In this document: positions 25,733-33,974 of the stretch, one piece after another | Layout of the letters: every line of letters starts with the position of its first letter | How positions within the stretch are numbered: the first letter of the stretch is position 1 | Origin: Robbsia sp. KACC 23696 | Lineage (GTDB): Bacteria > Pseudomonadota > Gammaproteobacteria > Burkholderiales > Burkholderiaceae | Assembly (NCBI RefSeq): GCF_039852015.1 | Contig: NZ_CP156626.1 | Span: 1,956,249-2,020,248 of the forward strand | Reading direction: 5' to 3' | Length of the DNA: 64,000 nt | Notes under the pieces: generated by a model | What the model was told of the DNA's origin: nothing | What the model saw: only the letters and a program-made list of their open reading frames with translations | Databases searched by the model: none | Made by a program: the position numbers and the translations under genes

Positions 25733-26227
25733 TTACTTGGACTCGTCCAACGCGTGCGCGGCAGTGGTGGCGATCAGATCGTCGTTCGGCGCCGTCGCGG
25801 TGCTTACGCCCACGGCGCCGACCACCTGGCCATTGACAACGATCGGCTCGCCACCACTCATCATATTCAGTCCAGCAGTCATGATCGCCTGGCGCCCTCC
25901 GGCGATGGTGTTTTCATAATTCTTGCTGGGTGCGCGAAATAGAGCTGCCGTCCGCGCCTTCCCCGGGGCGACCAGAGTACTGGCAATCGTCGCGCCATCC
26001 ATCCGTTCGGTGATCAGCATATTGCCGCCGTCATCGACCACGGCGATCACGCCAGGCGTGCCGCGACGCGTGGCATCGCGTTCTGCCGCATCGACCACGA
26101 TACGTGCCGCCGCCAACGTCAAGATGGGCTTGGTAGGTAAGTTCAGCGTTTCGGCATGTCCAGAGGTCGACACCAACGACGTGGAGGTCGCAGCACAAAG
26201 AAGGGAAGCGAGCAGCAAGCGTGTCAT
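25733..26227 (-). CDS. Exported GlcG/HbpS family (DUF336) protein
   Basis: A 164-residue protein. Residues 1-25 form a signal peptide ending SGHAET. The mature part is a single GlcG/HbpS domain: LTLAAARIVVDAAERDATRRG, VAVVDDGGNMLITERMDGA, and the GGEPIVVNGQVVGAVGVS motif near the C-terminus, the diagnostic part of the family. HbpS binds heme in Streptomyces; many proteobacterial homologues lie in catabolic loci with unknown roles. It runs towards the YciI gene with a 209-bp gap that shows no gene. The IclR gene lies upstream on the same strand, 65 bp away. Confidence 0.88.
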   Translation of the reverse strand: MTRLLLASLLCAATSTSLVSTSGHAETLNLPTKPILTLAAARIVVDAAERDATRRGTPGVIAVVDDGGNMLITERMDGATIASTLVAPGKARTAALFRAPSKNYENTIAGGRQAIMTAGLNMMSGGEPIVVNGQVVGAVGVSTATAPNDDLIATTAAHALDESK

Positions 26228-26292
26228 GTAAAGCCTTGTATGTATGGGAAGTAGAAGCGGCGCAACGGAAAGCGGCAGCGGAGGGCCAGTAA

Positions 26293-27033
26293 CTAGGATA
26301 GCGGCAAAGCCTTAACGACATCCTGCAAGATCTTCGCCAGCGCTTCCGGATCGCCCAAACGTGCGGAGGGCCCCGAGACGGATAAAGCGCCGCGAATGTG
26401 CTTTCCGCTCATCACCGGCACCGCCACGCAGGTGAGGCCATCGATCAGTTCTTCTGCATCCAGCGCGTATCCTTGCTCGCGGATTCGCGCAAGCGCCTCT
26501 TCCAGCTTTTCTTTTTCGACGATGGTTTGCCGCGTGAACCGTTCCAGTCCTTGATCGCAGATGCGAGAAAGGAAGGCCGCGTCCGTCCCGGCCAACAACA
26601 CCTTCCCTGCGCCTGACGCATGCAGCGGACCGCGCCAGCCTATCTCGGAAAACATCCGAATGGGATGCGGAGAATCTACTTTCGCCAGGTACACGACGCG
26701 ATCCCCATCGAGCGCGGCGAAGTGCGCCGTCTCGCCTGTTTTGTCTACGAGGCGATGCAATAGCGGCGTCATGCGCGCAGCCAGCGCGGCCCCTGCGCCG
26801 GCACCCACACCATGAAAAAGGCCGGCAAGCCGGAAACTGAGCCGGTAGGTCTTGTCTTCCTGAATGACCCATTCGCGCTGCGCCAGCGTTTTGAGCAAGC
26901 GATAGACCGTCGCACGCGGTAGATCAAGCGATTGCGCCATCTGGCTGACGCCCAGTCCATTTTCTGAGACAGCCAGTAATTCGACGAGACGGATCGCGTG
27001 CTCCACGCTATTGACGGTTGTAATTTCACCCAT
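26293..27033 (-). CDS. IclR family transcriptional regulator
   Basis: A 246-residue IclR regulator. The winged helix (SVEHAIRLVELLAVSENGLGVSQMAQSLDLPRATVYRLLKTL) occupies residues 7-55, followed by the GAF-like effector domain (HRLVDKTGETAHFAALDGDRVVYLAK and SVSGPSARL at the end). The start at 27033 is chosen because CAGGAGC lies 7 bp upstream; a longer frame to 27165 is rejected. It is divergent from the threonine-dehydratase-like gene at 27243 and a tandem operator-like repeat lies in between, so it probably regulates that gene and perhaps the nitrile hydratase operon behind it. Confidence 0.93.
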   Translation of the reverse strand: MGEITTVNSVEHAIRLVELLAVSENGLGVSQMAQSLDLPRATVYRLLKTLAQREWVIQEDKTYRLSFRLAGLFHGVGAGAGAALAARMTPLLHRLVDKTGETAHFAALDGDRVVYLAKVDSPHPIRMFSEIGWRGPLHASGAGKVLLAGTDAAFLSRICDQGLERFTRQTIVEKEKLEEALARIREQGYALDAEELIDGLTCVAVPVMSGKHIRGALSVSGPSARLGDPEALAKILQDVVKALPLS

Positions 27034-27096
27034 GACGCTGCTCCTGAACGATAGGCGATGGCAAATATGCCCCTTGTTCCGGATCGAGCAAGCGGG

Positions 27097-27138
27097 TAGT
27101 ATGTTCGATATTGATACTAACATGTTCACTACTGATAC
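27097..27138. promoter_or_regulatory. Tandem 17-bp repeats between IclR and dehydratase genes, candidate IclR operator
   Basis: Two direct copies, ATGTTCGATATTGATAC (27101-27117) and ATGTTCACTACTGATAC (27122-27138), agree at 14 of 17 positions and are spaced 21 bp centre to centre, two helical turns. The first copy also contains an inverted repeat TAGTAT...ATACTA (27097-27102 and 27114-27119). The position between divergent genes fits an IclR tetramer site. The function is inferred. Confidence 0.5.
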
Positions 27139-27242
27139 ACAAGTTGGATGCGCCAACCGTGTCAAACGTGGAAATGTCGAAACCGATGCTGATTCGAGGT
27201 GAGGGCGCGTCGACCCAAAGCCCGTAACGAGGATTGTGATAA

Positions 27243-28172
27243 ATGGTCACAAAAGAAGATATCCGCGCTGCCGCGCAGCGTATCGCGCCCTATATCCGAA
27301 CCACGCCCGTCCTGCCGCTGGAGGCCGATTGGTTCGACATTCCCGGCGATACCTTCCTGAAGCTAGAATCCCTTCAGGTCACCGGTTCCTTCAAGCCGCG
27401 CGGTGCATTCAATCGTCTTCTCCGCGGCCCGATTCCCGCCGCAGGCGTCATCGCGGCCTCGGGCGGCAATCACGGTATCGCCGTGGCGTATGCCGCGCAA
27501 AAACTCGGTGCCCGCGCGGAGATTTATGTGCCGGACCTTGCTACCGCGCTGAAGCGCAAAATGTTGGCCGATCTTGGTGCGGAGGTGGTGGTAGCGGGAC
27601 ATAACTATGTCGAGGCCCTTGCCGCAAGCGAAGCGCGCTCCGCCGAAACGGGCGCGCTGCAGGTGCATGCGTTCGACGACGCGTCGACAGTGGCCGGGCA
27701 GGGCACCATCGCGGTCGAACTCGAAGCGCAATTACCGAACGTCGATACCTTACTGGTCTCGGTGGGCGGCGGCGGGTTTATCGGCGGAATTGCAGCCTGG
27801 TTTTCCGATCGGGTGAAAATCGTTGCCGTCGAACCCGAGCAATGCCCGACGTTCAACCGCGCCTTGCAAGCGCGTACGCCGGTCGACGTCGCGACGAGCG
27901 GGATCGCGGCGGACTCGCTAGGATGCAGACGTGTCGGTAATGTGCCATTCTCAGTGCTATTGTCGGCCGTCCACAACAGCGTGCTGGTATCGGATGAACA
28001 GATTCGCACTGCGCAAACGGTATTATGGGAAAAGCTCCGAATCGTTTCGGAGCCGGGCGGGGCAACGGCACTGGCGGCATTGATTTCAGGCGCGTATGTC
28101 CGGTCTCCCGGTGAACGCGTCGCCGTCGTCATCTGTGGCGGCAACGCGGATCCGGCGTCATTTGCACAATGA
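27243..28172 (+). CDS. PLP-dependent threonine/serine dehydratase-like protein
   Basis: A 309-residue fold-type II PLP enzyme. TPVLPLEAD near the start, then the Schiff-base lysine in VTGSFKPRGAF (Lys51), ASGGNHGIAVAYAAQKLG, and the phosphate-binding loop SVGGGGFIGG are as in threonine/serine dehydratases and diaminopropionate-type lyases. There is no C-terminal ACT domain, so it resembles the short catabolic form. It is divergent from IclR and 131 bp upstream of the nitrile hydratase operon. Its substrate could be an amino acid related to nitrile metabolism, for example 3-cyanoalanine or a beta-hydroxy amino acid; this is inference. Confidence 0.9.
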   Translation: MVTKEDIRAAAQRIAPYIRTTPVLPLEADWFDIPGDTFLKLESLQVTGSFKPRGAFNRLLRGPIPAAGVIAASGGNHGIAVAYAAQKLGARAEIYVPDLATALKRKMLADLGAEVVVAGHNYVEALAASEARSAETGALQVHAFDDASTVAGQGTIAVELEAQLPNVDTLLVSVGGGGFIGGIAAWFSDRVKIVAVEPEQCPTFNRALQARTPVDVATSGIAADSLGCRRVGNVPFSVLLSAVHNSVLVSDEQIRTAQTVLWEKLRIVSEPGGATALAALISGAYVRSPGERVAVVICGGNADPASFAQ

Positions 28173-28303
28173 GCCTGGCGATCGCGGCATGGGTGGACAC
28201 AACACAAATGATCCGCTATATCACCACTCGCCGAGCCGTTCGTTTCGGCACACAACGCCTCCTATTTTGAGAAAGTCTGCGGGACCAGCAAGGAGCAAGC
28301 AAC

Positions 28304-28978
28304 GTGTCTTCGACTCACACTCCCGGTCACGACGACCACGAAGCGCATGACCATGACCATGCTCACGAACACGAGCACAGTGCCCTTGAGGAAGTGGATA
28401 TCCGCGTGCGCGCGCTGGAATCACTGCTGATTGAAAAAGGGTATGTCGATCGACAAACCTTGGACGTGTTGGTGGATACCTATGAAACACGCGTCGGGCC
28501 GCGTAATGGTGCGCATGTCGTCGCAAAATTCTGGACCGATGCAGCGTTTCGCGATTGGGCCAGAAGAGATGCGACTGCAGCCATCCATTCACTCGGTTTC
28601 TCCGGTCGCCAAGGCGAGCACATGGCCGTCGTCGAGAATACCGATACCGTGCATAACCTCGTCGTGTGCACCTTGTGTTCATGCTATCCCTGGCCCGTTT
28701 TAGGTTTGCCGCCGGCCTGGTACAAAGCGCCGGCGTATCGGGCCAAAGCGGTGATCGACCCGCGTGGCGTGCTTGCAGATTTTGGCGTTACGTTGCCGCC
28801 CGACGTGCGTATTCGCATATGGGATTCAACCGCGGAAGCGCGCTATCTGGTCATTCCGTCCCGACCCGCCGGTACCGAGGGTTGGGATGAAACGCGATTG
28901 GCGGCCCTGGTCAGTCGGGACTCCATGATCGGAACGGCCCTCGTGCAGTTGCCGCTCGATACGGAGAGCGTCGCATGA
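28304..28978 (+). CDS. nthA: Nitrile hydratase subunit alpha, cobalt type
   Basis: A 224-residue alpha subunit that hydrates nitriles to amides. The metal-binding motif CTLCSC at residues 122-127 has threonine at the second position, the mark of cobalt-type enzymes (iron types have serine); two of its cysteines would be oxidised to sulfenic and sulfinic acid. The N-terminus has an unusual acidic and His-rich stretch, [17 protein letters not shown] (residues 9-25), not part of the catalytic core, which could bind metal. The GTG start follows AAGGAG 9 bp upstream. It overlaps the beta gene by 4 bp (ATGA). No amidase gene is nearby. Confidence 0.95.
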   Translation: MSSTHTPGHDDHEAHDHDHAHEHEHSALEEVDIRVRALESLLIEKGYVDRQTLDVLVDTYETRVGPRNGAHVVAKFWTDAAFRDWARRDATAAIHSLGFSGRQGEHMAVVENTDTVHNLVVCTLCSCYPWPVLGLPPAWYKAPAYRAKAVIDPRGVLADFGVTLPPDVRIRIWDSTAEARYLVIPSRPAGTEGWDETRLAALVSRDSMIGTALVQLPLDTESVA

Positions 28979-29631
28979 ACGGCGCACAGGACCTCGGCGG
29001 GATGATGGGTTTCGGAGCGGTGAAACCCGAGGCCGAATTACCGGTTTTCCATGCAGACTGGGAAAAGAAAGCGTTTGCCTTGACGCTGGCAATGGGCGGC
29101 CTTGGGCGCTGGAGCATCGATGAAGCCCGCCATGCGAGGGAAACGCTCCATCCTGTCGACTATCTACAATCTCCCTATTACGACATTTGGCTCAAAGCCT
29201 TGACCAAGCTCATGCTGCAAGAGGGTTTGGTGACGGAAGCGGAGATAGCGGCCGGCGCGAGTATCGACCCACGTTTGCCGATCGTCGCAGTATCGCCCGA
29301 GCGCATCGTGAAGATGCTGGCAACGGGCACACCCTATGATCGCCCGCCTAGCAAAGCAGCCGATTTCAAAGTGGGTGATACGGTGCTGACGCGCAATGAT
29401 CATCCTCTGGGGCACACCCGTTTGCCGCGGTATGCACGCGCCCGGCGCGGTGTGATCGAACGCGTCATCGGTTTCTTTGTCTTCCCGGACGCCGCCGCGG
29501 CGAAGGAAGGCGACAGTCCGCAGTGGCTTTACACGGTGACGCTCACTGGAAGCGAGCTATGGGGCGCGGCGGCCGATCCGTCGTCTACCGTTTCCATCGA
29601 CGCTTGGGAGTCTTATCTTGAAAAACACTGA
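28975..29631 (+). CDS. nthB: Nitrile hydratase subunit beta
   Basis: A 218-residue beta subunit. It starts with [16 protein letters not shown], the hallmark N-terminus, and contains [23 protein letters not shown], the [11 protein letters not shown] segment opening the SH3-like C-domain, and [14 protein letters not shown], which normally reads GHTRxPxYxRGxxG. With the alpha subunit it forms the heterodimer that holds the cobalt centre at the subunit interface. It begins inside the alpha stop codon and overlaps the activator gene by 14 bp, an arrangement that keeps the three products in step. Confidence 0.95.
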   Translation: MNGAQDLGGMMGFGAVKPEAELPVFHADWEKKAFALTLAMGGLGRWSIDEARHARETLHPVDYLQSPYYDIWLKALTKLMLQEGLVTEAEIAAGASIDPRLPIVAVSPERIVKMLATGTPYDRPPSKAADFKVGDTVLTRNDHPLGHTRLPRYARARRGVIERVIGFFVFPDAAAAKEGDSPQWLYTVTLTGSELWGAAADPSSTVSIDAWESYLEKH

Positions 29632-29980
29632 GCAATCCAAGCATGCCTTACGTGACCTGCTCGCAAGCGATGACCACGCGGACGCCGTGTTCGCGGAGCC
29701 TTGGCAGGCACAGGTATTTTCAATGGCGGTGAGTTTGAGTGAAGCCGGCTATTTCAGCTGGCCGGAATGGGTGGCGCGTTTTGCCTGTGAGCCGGAAGAG
29801 CAGGGCAAAGCGTATTTCGAACGGTGGCTCGCCGCGCTCGAAGGCATCGTCAATGAGAGAAATCTTGTAACAGGAACGGAGTTGGCGAGTCGTCAAGAAG
29901 CATGGCGACGGGCCGCCTTAGCAACCCCGCATGGTCATCCCATCGATGTGGAACCGCATCTTCTCGCGGATGGACAATAG
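29618..29980 (+). CDS. Nitrile hydratase accessory (activator) protein
   Basis: A 120-residue protein of the cobalt nitrile hydratase activator group (P14K/NhlE-like). It looks like the N-terminal part of a beta subunit: FAEPWQAQVFSMAVSLSEAGYFSWPEWVARF, then KAYFERWLAALEGIVNERNLV. Activators of this type form a complex with alpha and pass cobalt into it by subunit swapping. The start is TTG at 29618, inside the end of nthB; ATG alternatives would cut conserved residues. Downstream, about 200 bp of AT-rich DNA leads into the IS element. Confidence 0.9.
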   Translation: MKNTEQSKHALRDLLASDDHADAVFAEPWQAQVFSMAVSLSEAGYFSWPEWVARFACEPEEQGKAYFERWLAALEGIVNERNLVTGTELASRQEAWRRAALATPHGHPIDVEPHLLADGQ

Positions 29981-30180
29981 GCCGAGGCCTTTAGCACACA
30001 GGCGCGACTCGGGCCGTTGTTTCGCTCGGATACATCGAAAGAAAGTCTTGCGCGCGTCATGCAACGAAAGACGTCGGCCTGATGTCATATCGCGATCGCG
30101 CTACACGATGGCGCAACACAAAGGCAGAGAAAACCGCACACAAATACAATTTAACATAACACAAATTATCCACCAAAAAA

Positions 30181-30233
30181 TTTGTTAGCGTTCAATAGTA
30201 ATGTCGTGCTTGCGATCAATTGAAATGTCGCAC
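30181..30233 (+). repeat. Left terminal repeat of the IS1202-like element
   Basis: Contains AATGTCGTGC (about 30200-30209) and TTGAAATGTCGCAC (30220-30233). The complement of the right end has the same two-motif layout, the spacer differing by one base. Outside the motif the match to the right end is weaker but continues to TTTGT at 30181. Confidence 0.65.
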
Positions 30234-30288
30234 TGAGCTCGTTTTGGGCGCAAGCTAAGCGTCCACCGACCTTAGTTGCGAGCGCGCC

Positions 30289-31761
30289 ATGGATAACTCT
30301 GGATCTATTACCATGAGCATGCGCGAACTTGGACGAATCAAGATCATCCAAGCCGTCATAGACGGCTTGTTGATGCCATGGCGAGCGGCTGAGCAACTCA
30401 AGCTCAGCGTGCGCCAGGTGGAACGTCTGTGTCGACGTTATCGCGATGAAGGTCCGGCGGGTTTAATCTCTCGCAAGCGTGCCCACGCGAGTAATCATCA
30501 ATTGCCACCGGGCCTGGCGGAACGTGTTTTGGGTTTGGTTGCCAAACGCTATCTTGACTTCGGCCCGACCTTCGCTTGTGAGAAGCTACGCGAGGCGCAC
30601 GGCTTTGATCTGTCGGTGGCTACCGTTCGTCGGTTAATGACTGCTGCCGGCTTCTGGGTTCCTCGCAAGCTCCGTCCACCGAAGATTCATCAGCCGCGCA
30701 ATCGACGCGCGTGTGTGGGCGAGTTAATCCAAATTGATGGCAGCGATCATCGGTGGTTTGAGGAACGCGCGGCGTCGTGCGTATTACTCGTATTTATCGA
30801 TGATGCGACAAGCCGATTGATGACCTTGCACTTCACGCAGACAGAGTCGACGTTTAGCTATTTCGAGGCGTTGCGCCAATACCTGGACAACCATGGCAAA
30901 CCGATGGCGCTGTACAGTGATAAATTTTCGGTGTTTCGCATCAATGGCAATAGCAATGAGGAAAAGAGCTTTGGCAAAGGCATAACGCAGTTTGGTCGTG
31001 CTTGCTTCGAGCTTAATATCGACACATGGTGCGCGAATAGTAGCCAGGCAAAAGGCCGAGTAGAACGCGCAAACTTGACCTTGCAGGATCGATTGGTCAA
31101 GGAACTCAGGTTGCGAGAAATCAGCACAAAGGAGGCAGCCAACGCGTATGCGCCCTCCTTCATCGCAGACTATAACCGACGATTCGGCAAGCCGCCCAAA
31201 AGTGATCACGACGCACATCGTTCGGTGCGAAACGATGAAATATTGTCATCGATTTTGACGGTGCGCGTATTGCGCAAAGTGACGCAAACACTGACTGTGC
31301 AGTACGATCGCGTGATGTATTTATTGGAAGACACGCCAGCGAATCGGACGCTGATTCATACCTACATTGATGTTTTTGAATTCCCGGATGGCGAGGTCGA
31401 AATACAGTCCCATGGACGCCCTCTTACGCACACGCGTTACGACCGTTTATCGAACGTCGATCAGGGAGCCATTGTGGAGAACAAACGGCTTGGACATGTG
31501 CTGCAAATCGCTCAGACCCTGCAAGCGCAGCGTGATAATCGACGCATCATTGCATCACCATCAAGGACGCATCGAGGTGAGCTAGTAAACCCAAAGCACA
31601 CTTTGCCGGGCCTGAAGAAACAACGGGAGATCAACCGTGACGACTTCAATAAGGCGATCGAAAACGTTGCGCAGAGCAAGGAAAGTCAAACAAAAGTTGC
31701 TGAGCAAATCGTCTTAAAGTCGATGAAAAGAGCAACAACGAAACCGACGATAAAACACTGA
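30289..31761 (+). CDS. ISNCY family transposase (DDE integrase core)
   Basis: A 490-residue transposase. The N-terminus has a helix-turn-helix (DGLLMPWRAAEQLKLSVRQVERLCRRYRDEG, residues 23-53) and an HTH_29-like part, followed by the rve integrase core: first acidic residue in IQIDGSDHRWFEE, second in LYSDKFSVF, and the glutamate in QAKGRVERANLTLQ. These strings are standard in IS1202-group transposases and no frameshift is seen, so the enzyme should be active. It fills nearly the whole element, as expected. Base composition and codon use differ from the neighbours, in line with recent arrival. Confidence 0.95.
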   Translation: MDNSGSITMSMRELGRIKIIQAVIDGLLMPWRAAEQLKLSVRQVERLCRRYRDEGPAGLISRKRAHASNHQLPPGLAERVLGLVAKRYLDFGPTFACEKLREAHGFDLSVATVRRLMTAAGFWVPRKLRPPKIHQPRNRRACVGELIQIDGSDHRWFEERAASCVLLVFIDDATSRLMTLHFTQTESTFSYFEALRQYLDNHGKPMALYSDKFSVFRINGNSNEEKSFGKGITQFGRACFELNIDTWCANSSQAKGRVERANLTLQDRLVKELRLREISTKEAANAYAPSFIADYNRRFGKPPKSDHDAHRSVRNDEILSSILTVRVLRKVTQTLTVQYDRVMYLLEDTPANRTLIHTYIDVFEFPDGEVEIQSHGRPLTHTRYDRLSNVDQGAIVENKRLGHVLQIAQTLQAQRDNRRIIASPSRTHRGELVNPKHTLPGLKKQREINRDDFNKAIENVAQSKESQTKVAEQIVLKSMKRATTKPTIKH

Positions 31762-31762
31762 A

Positions 31763-31816
31763 GTACGACATTTCAACTTATTTCTAGGTACGACATTTCA
31801 ACTTAACTTTGACAAA
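31763..31816 (-). repeat. Right terminal repeat of the IS1202-like element
   Basis: Two copies of GTACGACATTTCAA at 31763-31776 and 31788-31801, complementary to the left-end motif, then AACTTAACTTTGACAA to the outer edge. It starts 2 bp after the transposase stop. Confidence 0.65.
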
Positions 31817-31861
31817 AACTGTAAAGGCTTTTTAGTAATGTCTGGTTTGGGGGTGCGGCGG

Positions 31862-31884
31862 ACATTTGAACTTGGCTTTGACAA
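31862..31884 (-). repeat. Probable relic end of a second, related IS
   Basis: The 23 bp at 31862-31884 match the right end of the intact element (31793-31815) at 20 of 23 positions, same orientation, 69 bp apart. The matched region stops just where similarity to a TRAP permease begins, so it looks like the end of an older related element that cut the permease gene. The match is short and could be chance. Confidence 0.45.
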
Positions 31885-32057
31885 GCCTGTTCGCACCGTC
31901 TTTCGGCGTGGGATACTATGCTGCGTGCTCGTTCGGCAAGGTCGATCCGAATCACGGTCTGCGGCGCATCTGGCCTTACATGGGCGCCTTGGCGGCGGGA
32001 TTATCGATCGTCGCCATCGTACCCTGGATTTCGACGGGTTTGCTGCCGAAGCGGTGA
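31885..32057 (+). pseudogene. 3' remnant of a TRAP transporter large permease (DctM)
   Basis: The open frame ending TGA at 32055-32057 reads LFAPSFGVGYYAACSFGKV and later RRIWPYMGALAAGLSIVAIVPWISTGLLPKR in two stretches, the usual C-terminal end of DctM/TRAP-T large permeases (about 430 residues when complete). Only about 57 codons remain; upstream is IS-related DNA and a stop codon at 31836, and no SBP or small permease gene is present. The LysR gene begins 20 bp after it, so it was probably the last gene of a TRAP operon lost through IS-driven deletion. Confidence 0.8.
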
Positions 32058-32076
32058 ACGGATAACACAAAGGACT

Positions 32077-32979
32077 ATGCGCATTCCACCGTTAAAAGCG
32101 ATCATGGCTTTCGAATGTATCGCTCGCACGAAGAGCGTCAACCGGGCCGCTGAAGAAATGGGCTTGACGGCATCGGCCGTCAGCCACCAGCTGAGCAATC
32201 TCGAATCGATCATCGGACAGCCGCTGTTTCAGCGCACCGGCCGCGGCCTGATTCTGACGCTCACTGGCGAGCGATATCTGTCGGACGTCAGCGGATCGCT
32301 GGCGGACTTGAGCCGCGCCACCGAACGCGCATCGCGTCGCGACGAAGTCGACATCCTGCGCGTGCACTCCAGCCCGACGTTCGGCCTGATGTGGCTGGTT
32401 CCGCGTCTCACGTCGTTCCAGGAAATCAACGGCGACATCCAACTCAATCTCGCCTGCTCTTACGAAAATGTGTCTTTCACGAATGGGATGTATGACATCG
32501 ATATTCGCCATGGTTATGGCGAGTGGAGCAACGTCGACGTAAAAACGATCCGCGGTGAAACCATCGCGCCTCTCGCCTCGCCCGCCTATCTCGCGCGTCA
32601 TCCTGTGACGAACCCCGAGGATCTGCTGACACATCGTCTGATCAATTCTGAGACGCCACTCGTGCAGTGGCGCCAATGGTTCGGACGGGTCGGCGTCTCG
32701 GCAGCGCAGAAGACATTCGATTTTTCCTTCGATCGCTCCTACCTTTCCATCGAAACGGCAGCGCTCGGGCTCGGCATCGCACTGGAAAGCCTGATGGTCG
32801 CCTCTTCCAAGATCGCGGAAGGTTTGCTCGTGCCCGTTTTCGATACCCGCTACGCGGTGGAAGTGGGCGCCCATCATCTGGTATACCCGAGTCCAAACGC
32901 CGAACTGTCGCGGGTCTCGAGGTTTCTATCGTGGATCGATCGGGAGCTGGAGAAAAGCCGCGCGAACGCACTAGGGTAA
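32077..32979 (+). CDS. LysR family transcriptional regulator (GcvA-like)
   Basis: A 300-residue LysR regulator of the GcvA-like subgroup. It opens RIPPLKAIMAFECIARTKSVNRAAEEMGLTASAVSHQLSNLE, with the typical IGQPLFQRTGRGLILT that follows. The ATG at 32077 has AAAGGA 2 bp upstream; the longer frame to 31918 runs through the TRAP remnant and is rejected. It is followed on the same strand after 108 bp by an SDR, MFS and split transketolase, so it may regulate that operon. Originally it may have belonged to the lost TRAP operon instead. Confidence 0.92.
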   Translation: MRIPPLKAIMAFECIARTKSVNRAAEEMGLTASAVSHQLSNLESIIGQPLFQRTGRGLILTLTGERYLSDVSGSLADLSRATERASRRDEVDILRVHSSPTFGLMWLVPRLTSFQEINGDIQLNLACSYENVSFTNGMYDIDIRHGYGEWSNVDVKTIRGETIAPLASPAYLARHPVTNPEDLLTHRLINSETPLVQWRQWFGRVGVSAAQKTFDFSFDRSYLSIETAALGLGIALESLMVASSKIAEGLLVPVFDTRYAVEVGAHHLVYPSPNAELSRVSRFLSWIDRELEKSRANALG

Positions 32980-33087
32980 GCCCGAACTTCTGAAAATTTA
33001 TCAGCCACGCCTGAAAGAAACGCGGTTGATTCGCCCTTCCGACACAGCGACACTGCCCATACCAAAAACACTCATGGAGGCGGCATC

Positions 33088-33837
33088 ATGTTGCTCGACA
33101 ATCAGGTGGTCGTTATCACCGGAGCAGCGTCGGCACGCGGCATCGGCAAGGCGACAGCAAAGGCCATGGCGGCGCAGGGCGCACGCATCGCCATCCTCGA
33201 TCTGAACCAGCAGGACGCCGAGCGTGCCGCCCTCGATCTCGGCGATGGGCATTATGGGATGGCATGCGATGTCACCGATCAGGCGGCATGCTTCACCGCG
33301 GCCAACGCCGTAATCGATCGTTATGGGCGCATCGACGTACTCGTCAACAATGCCGGCATCACGCAACCGATCAAGACGATGGAGATTGCACGAGAAAACT
33401 TTGACGCAGTCGTCGGCGTGAGTCTGCTCGGCACGCTTTATATGTCACAAGCGGTTATCCCGCAGATGAAGCGACAACAGCATGGCAGTATCGTCTGCAT
33501 GTCGTCGGTCTCCGCCCAGCGCGGTGGCGGCATTTTCGGCGGCCCACATTACAGTGCAGCGAAGGCAGGTGTCCTTGGCCTTGCCAAAGCGATGGCGCGC
33601 GAATTGGGCCCCGATCATATCCGCGTCAATAGCATCACGCCGGGCCTGATTCAAACGGATATCACCGGCGGCAAACTGACACCGGAAATGCGCGCGGACA
33701 TCGTCAAGGGCATTCCGCTCGGACGCCTCGGCGAAGCGAACGACATCGCCAATGCCTGCCTGTTTCTCGCAAGCGACCTGTCGACCTATCTGACAGGCAT
33801 CACACTCGACGTCAACGGCGGCATGCTTATTCATTAA
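33088..33837 (+). CDS. SDR family oxidoreductase
   Basis: A 249-residue classical SDR. GAASARGIGKATAKAM is a slightly extended nucleotide motif (two extra residues compared with TGxxxGIG, common in some sugar dehydrogenases), an aspartate at the end of strand 2 (AILDLN) suggests NAD, and NNAGITQP, MSSVSAQRGGGIFGGPHYSAAKAG hold the Ser-Tyr-Lys set. It ends ITLDVNGGMLIH. The MFS gene follows within 140 bp. In the transketolase context it may oxidise a polyol or sugar to the keto form. Confidence 0.9.
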   Translation: MLLDNQVVVITGAASARGIGKATAKAMAAQGARIAILDLNQQDAERAALDLGDGHYGMACDVTDQAACFTAANAVIDRYGRIDVLVNNAGITQPIKTMEIARENFDAVVGVSLLGTLYMSQAVIPQMKRQQHGSIVCMSSVSAQRGGGIFGGPHYSAAKAGVLGLAKAMARELGPDHIRVNSITPGLIQTDITGGKLTPEMRADIVKGIPLGRLGEANDIANACLFLASDLSTYLTGITLDVNGGMLIH

Positions 33838-33974
33838 GGTCGGATGTCGCGAGAAACCAAGACGACAACACGATTGGGCGTAACGGAAACAAGCGACACT
33901 CGACGCCCGATTCGATGACCCGGAAAAAAATGACGCGCTTTGCGCCATGCTCGGCGCGTCGGCAGGAGACAGCC

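Larger units (their letters stand above)
30181..31816 (+). mobile_element. IS1202-like insertion sequence (ISNCY group), apparently complete
   Basis: About 1.6 kb, roughly 50% GC against about 60% around it, with one transposase gene. Both ends carry two copies of a TTGAAATGTCG(T/C)(A/G)C-type motif in opposite orientation: left at about 30197-30210 and 30220-30233, right (as complement) at 31763-31776 and 31788-31801. The outermost match extends to TTTGT at 30181 and its complement near 31812-31816. The exact ends are uncertain by a few bases; A-rich DNA flanks both sides and no clear target duplication could be defined. Confidence 0.85.

Noticed and set aside
30196-31842. TAGTAATGTC at 30196-30205 and 31833-31842 as the target duplication of the IS
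   Set aside because: The left copy overlaps the terminal motif and the right copy lies 17-26 bp beyond the matched end, so it does not flank the terminal repeats cleanly. It is kept only as an open question.
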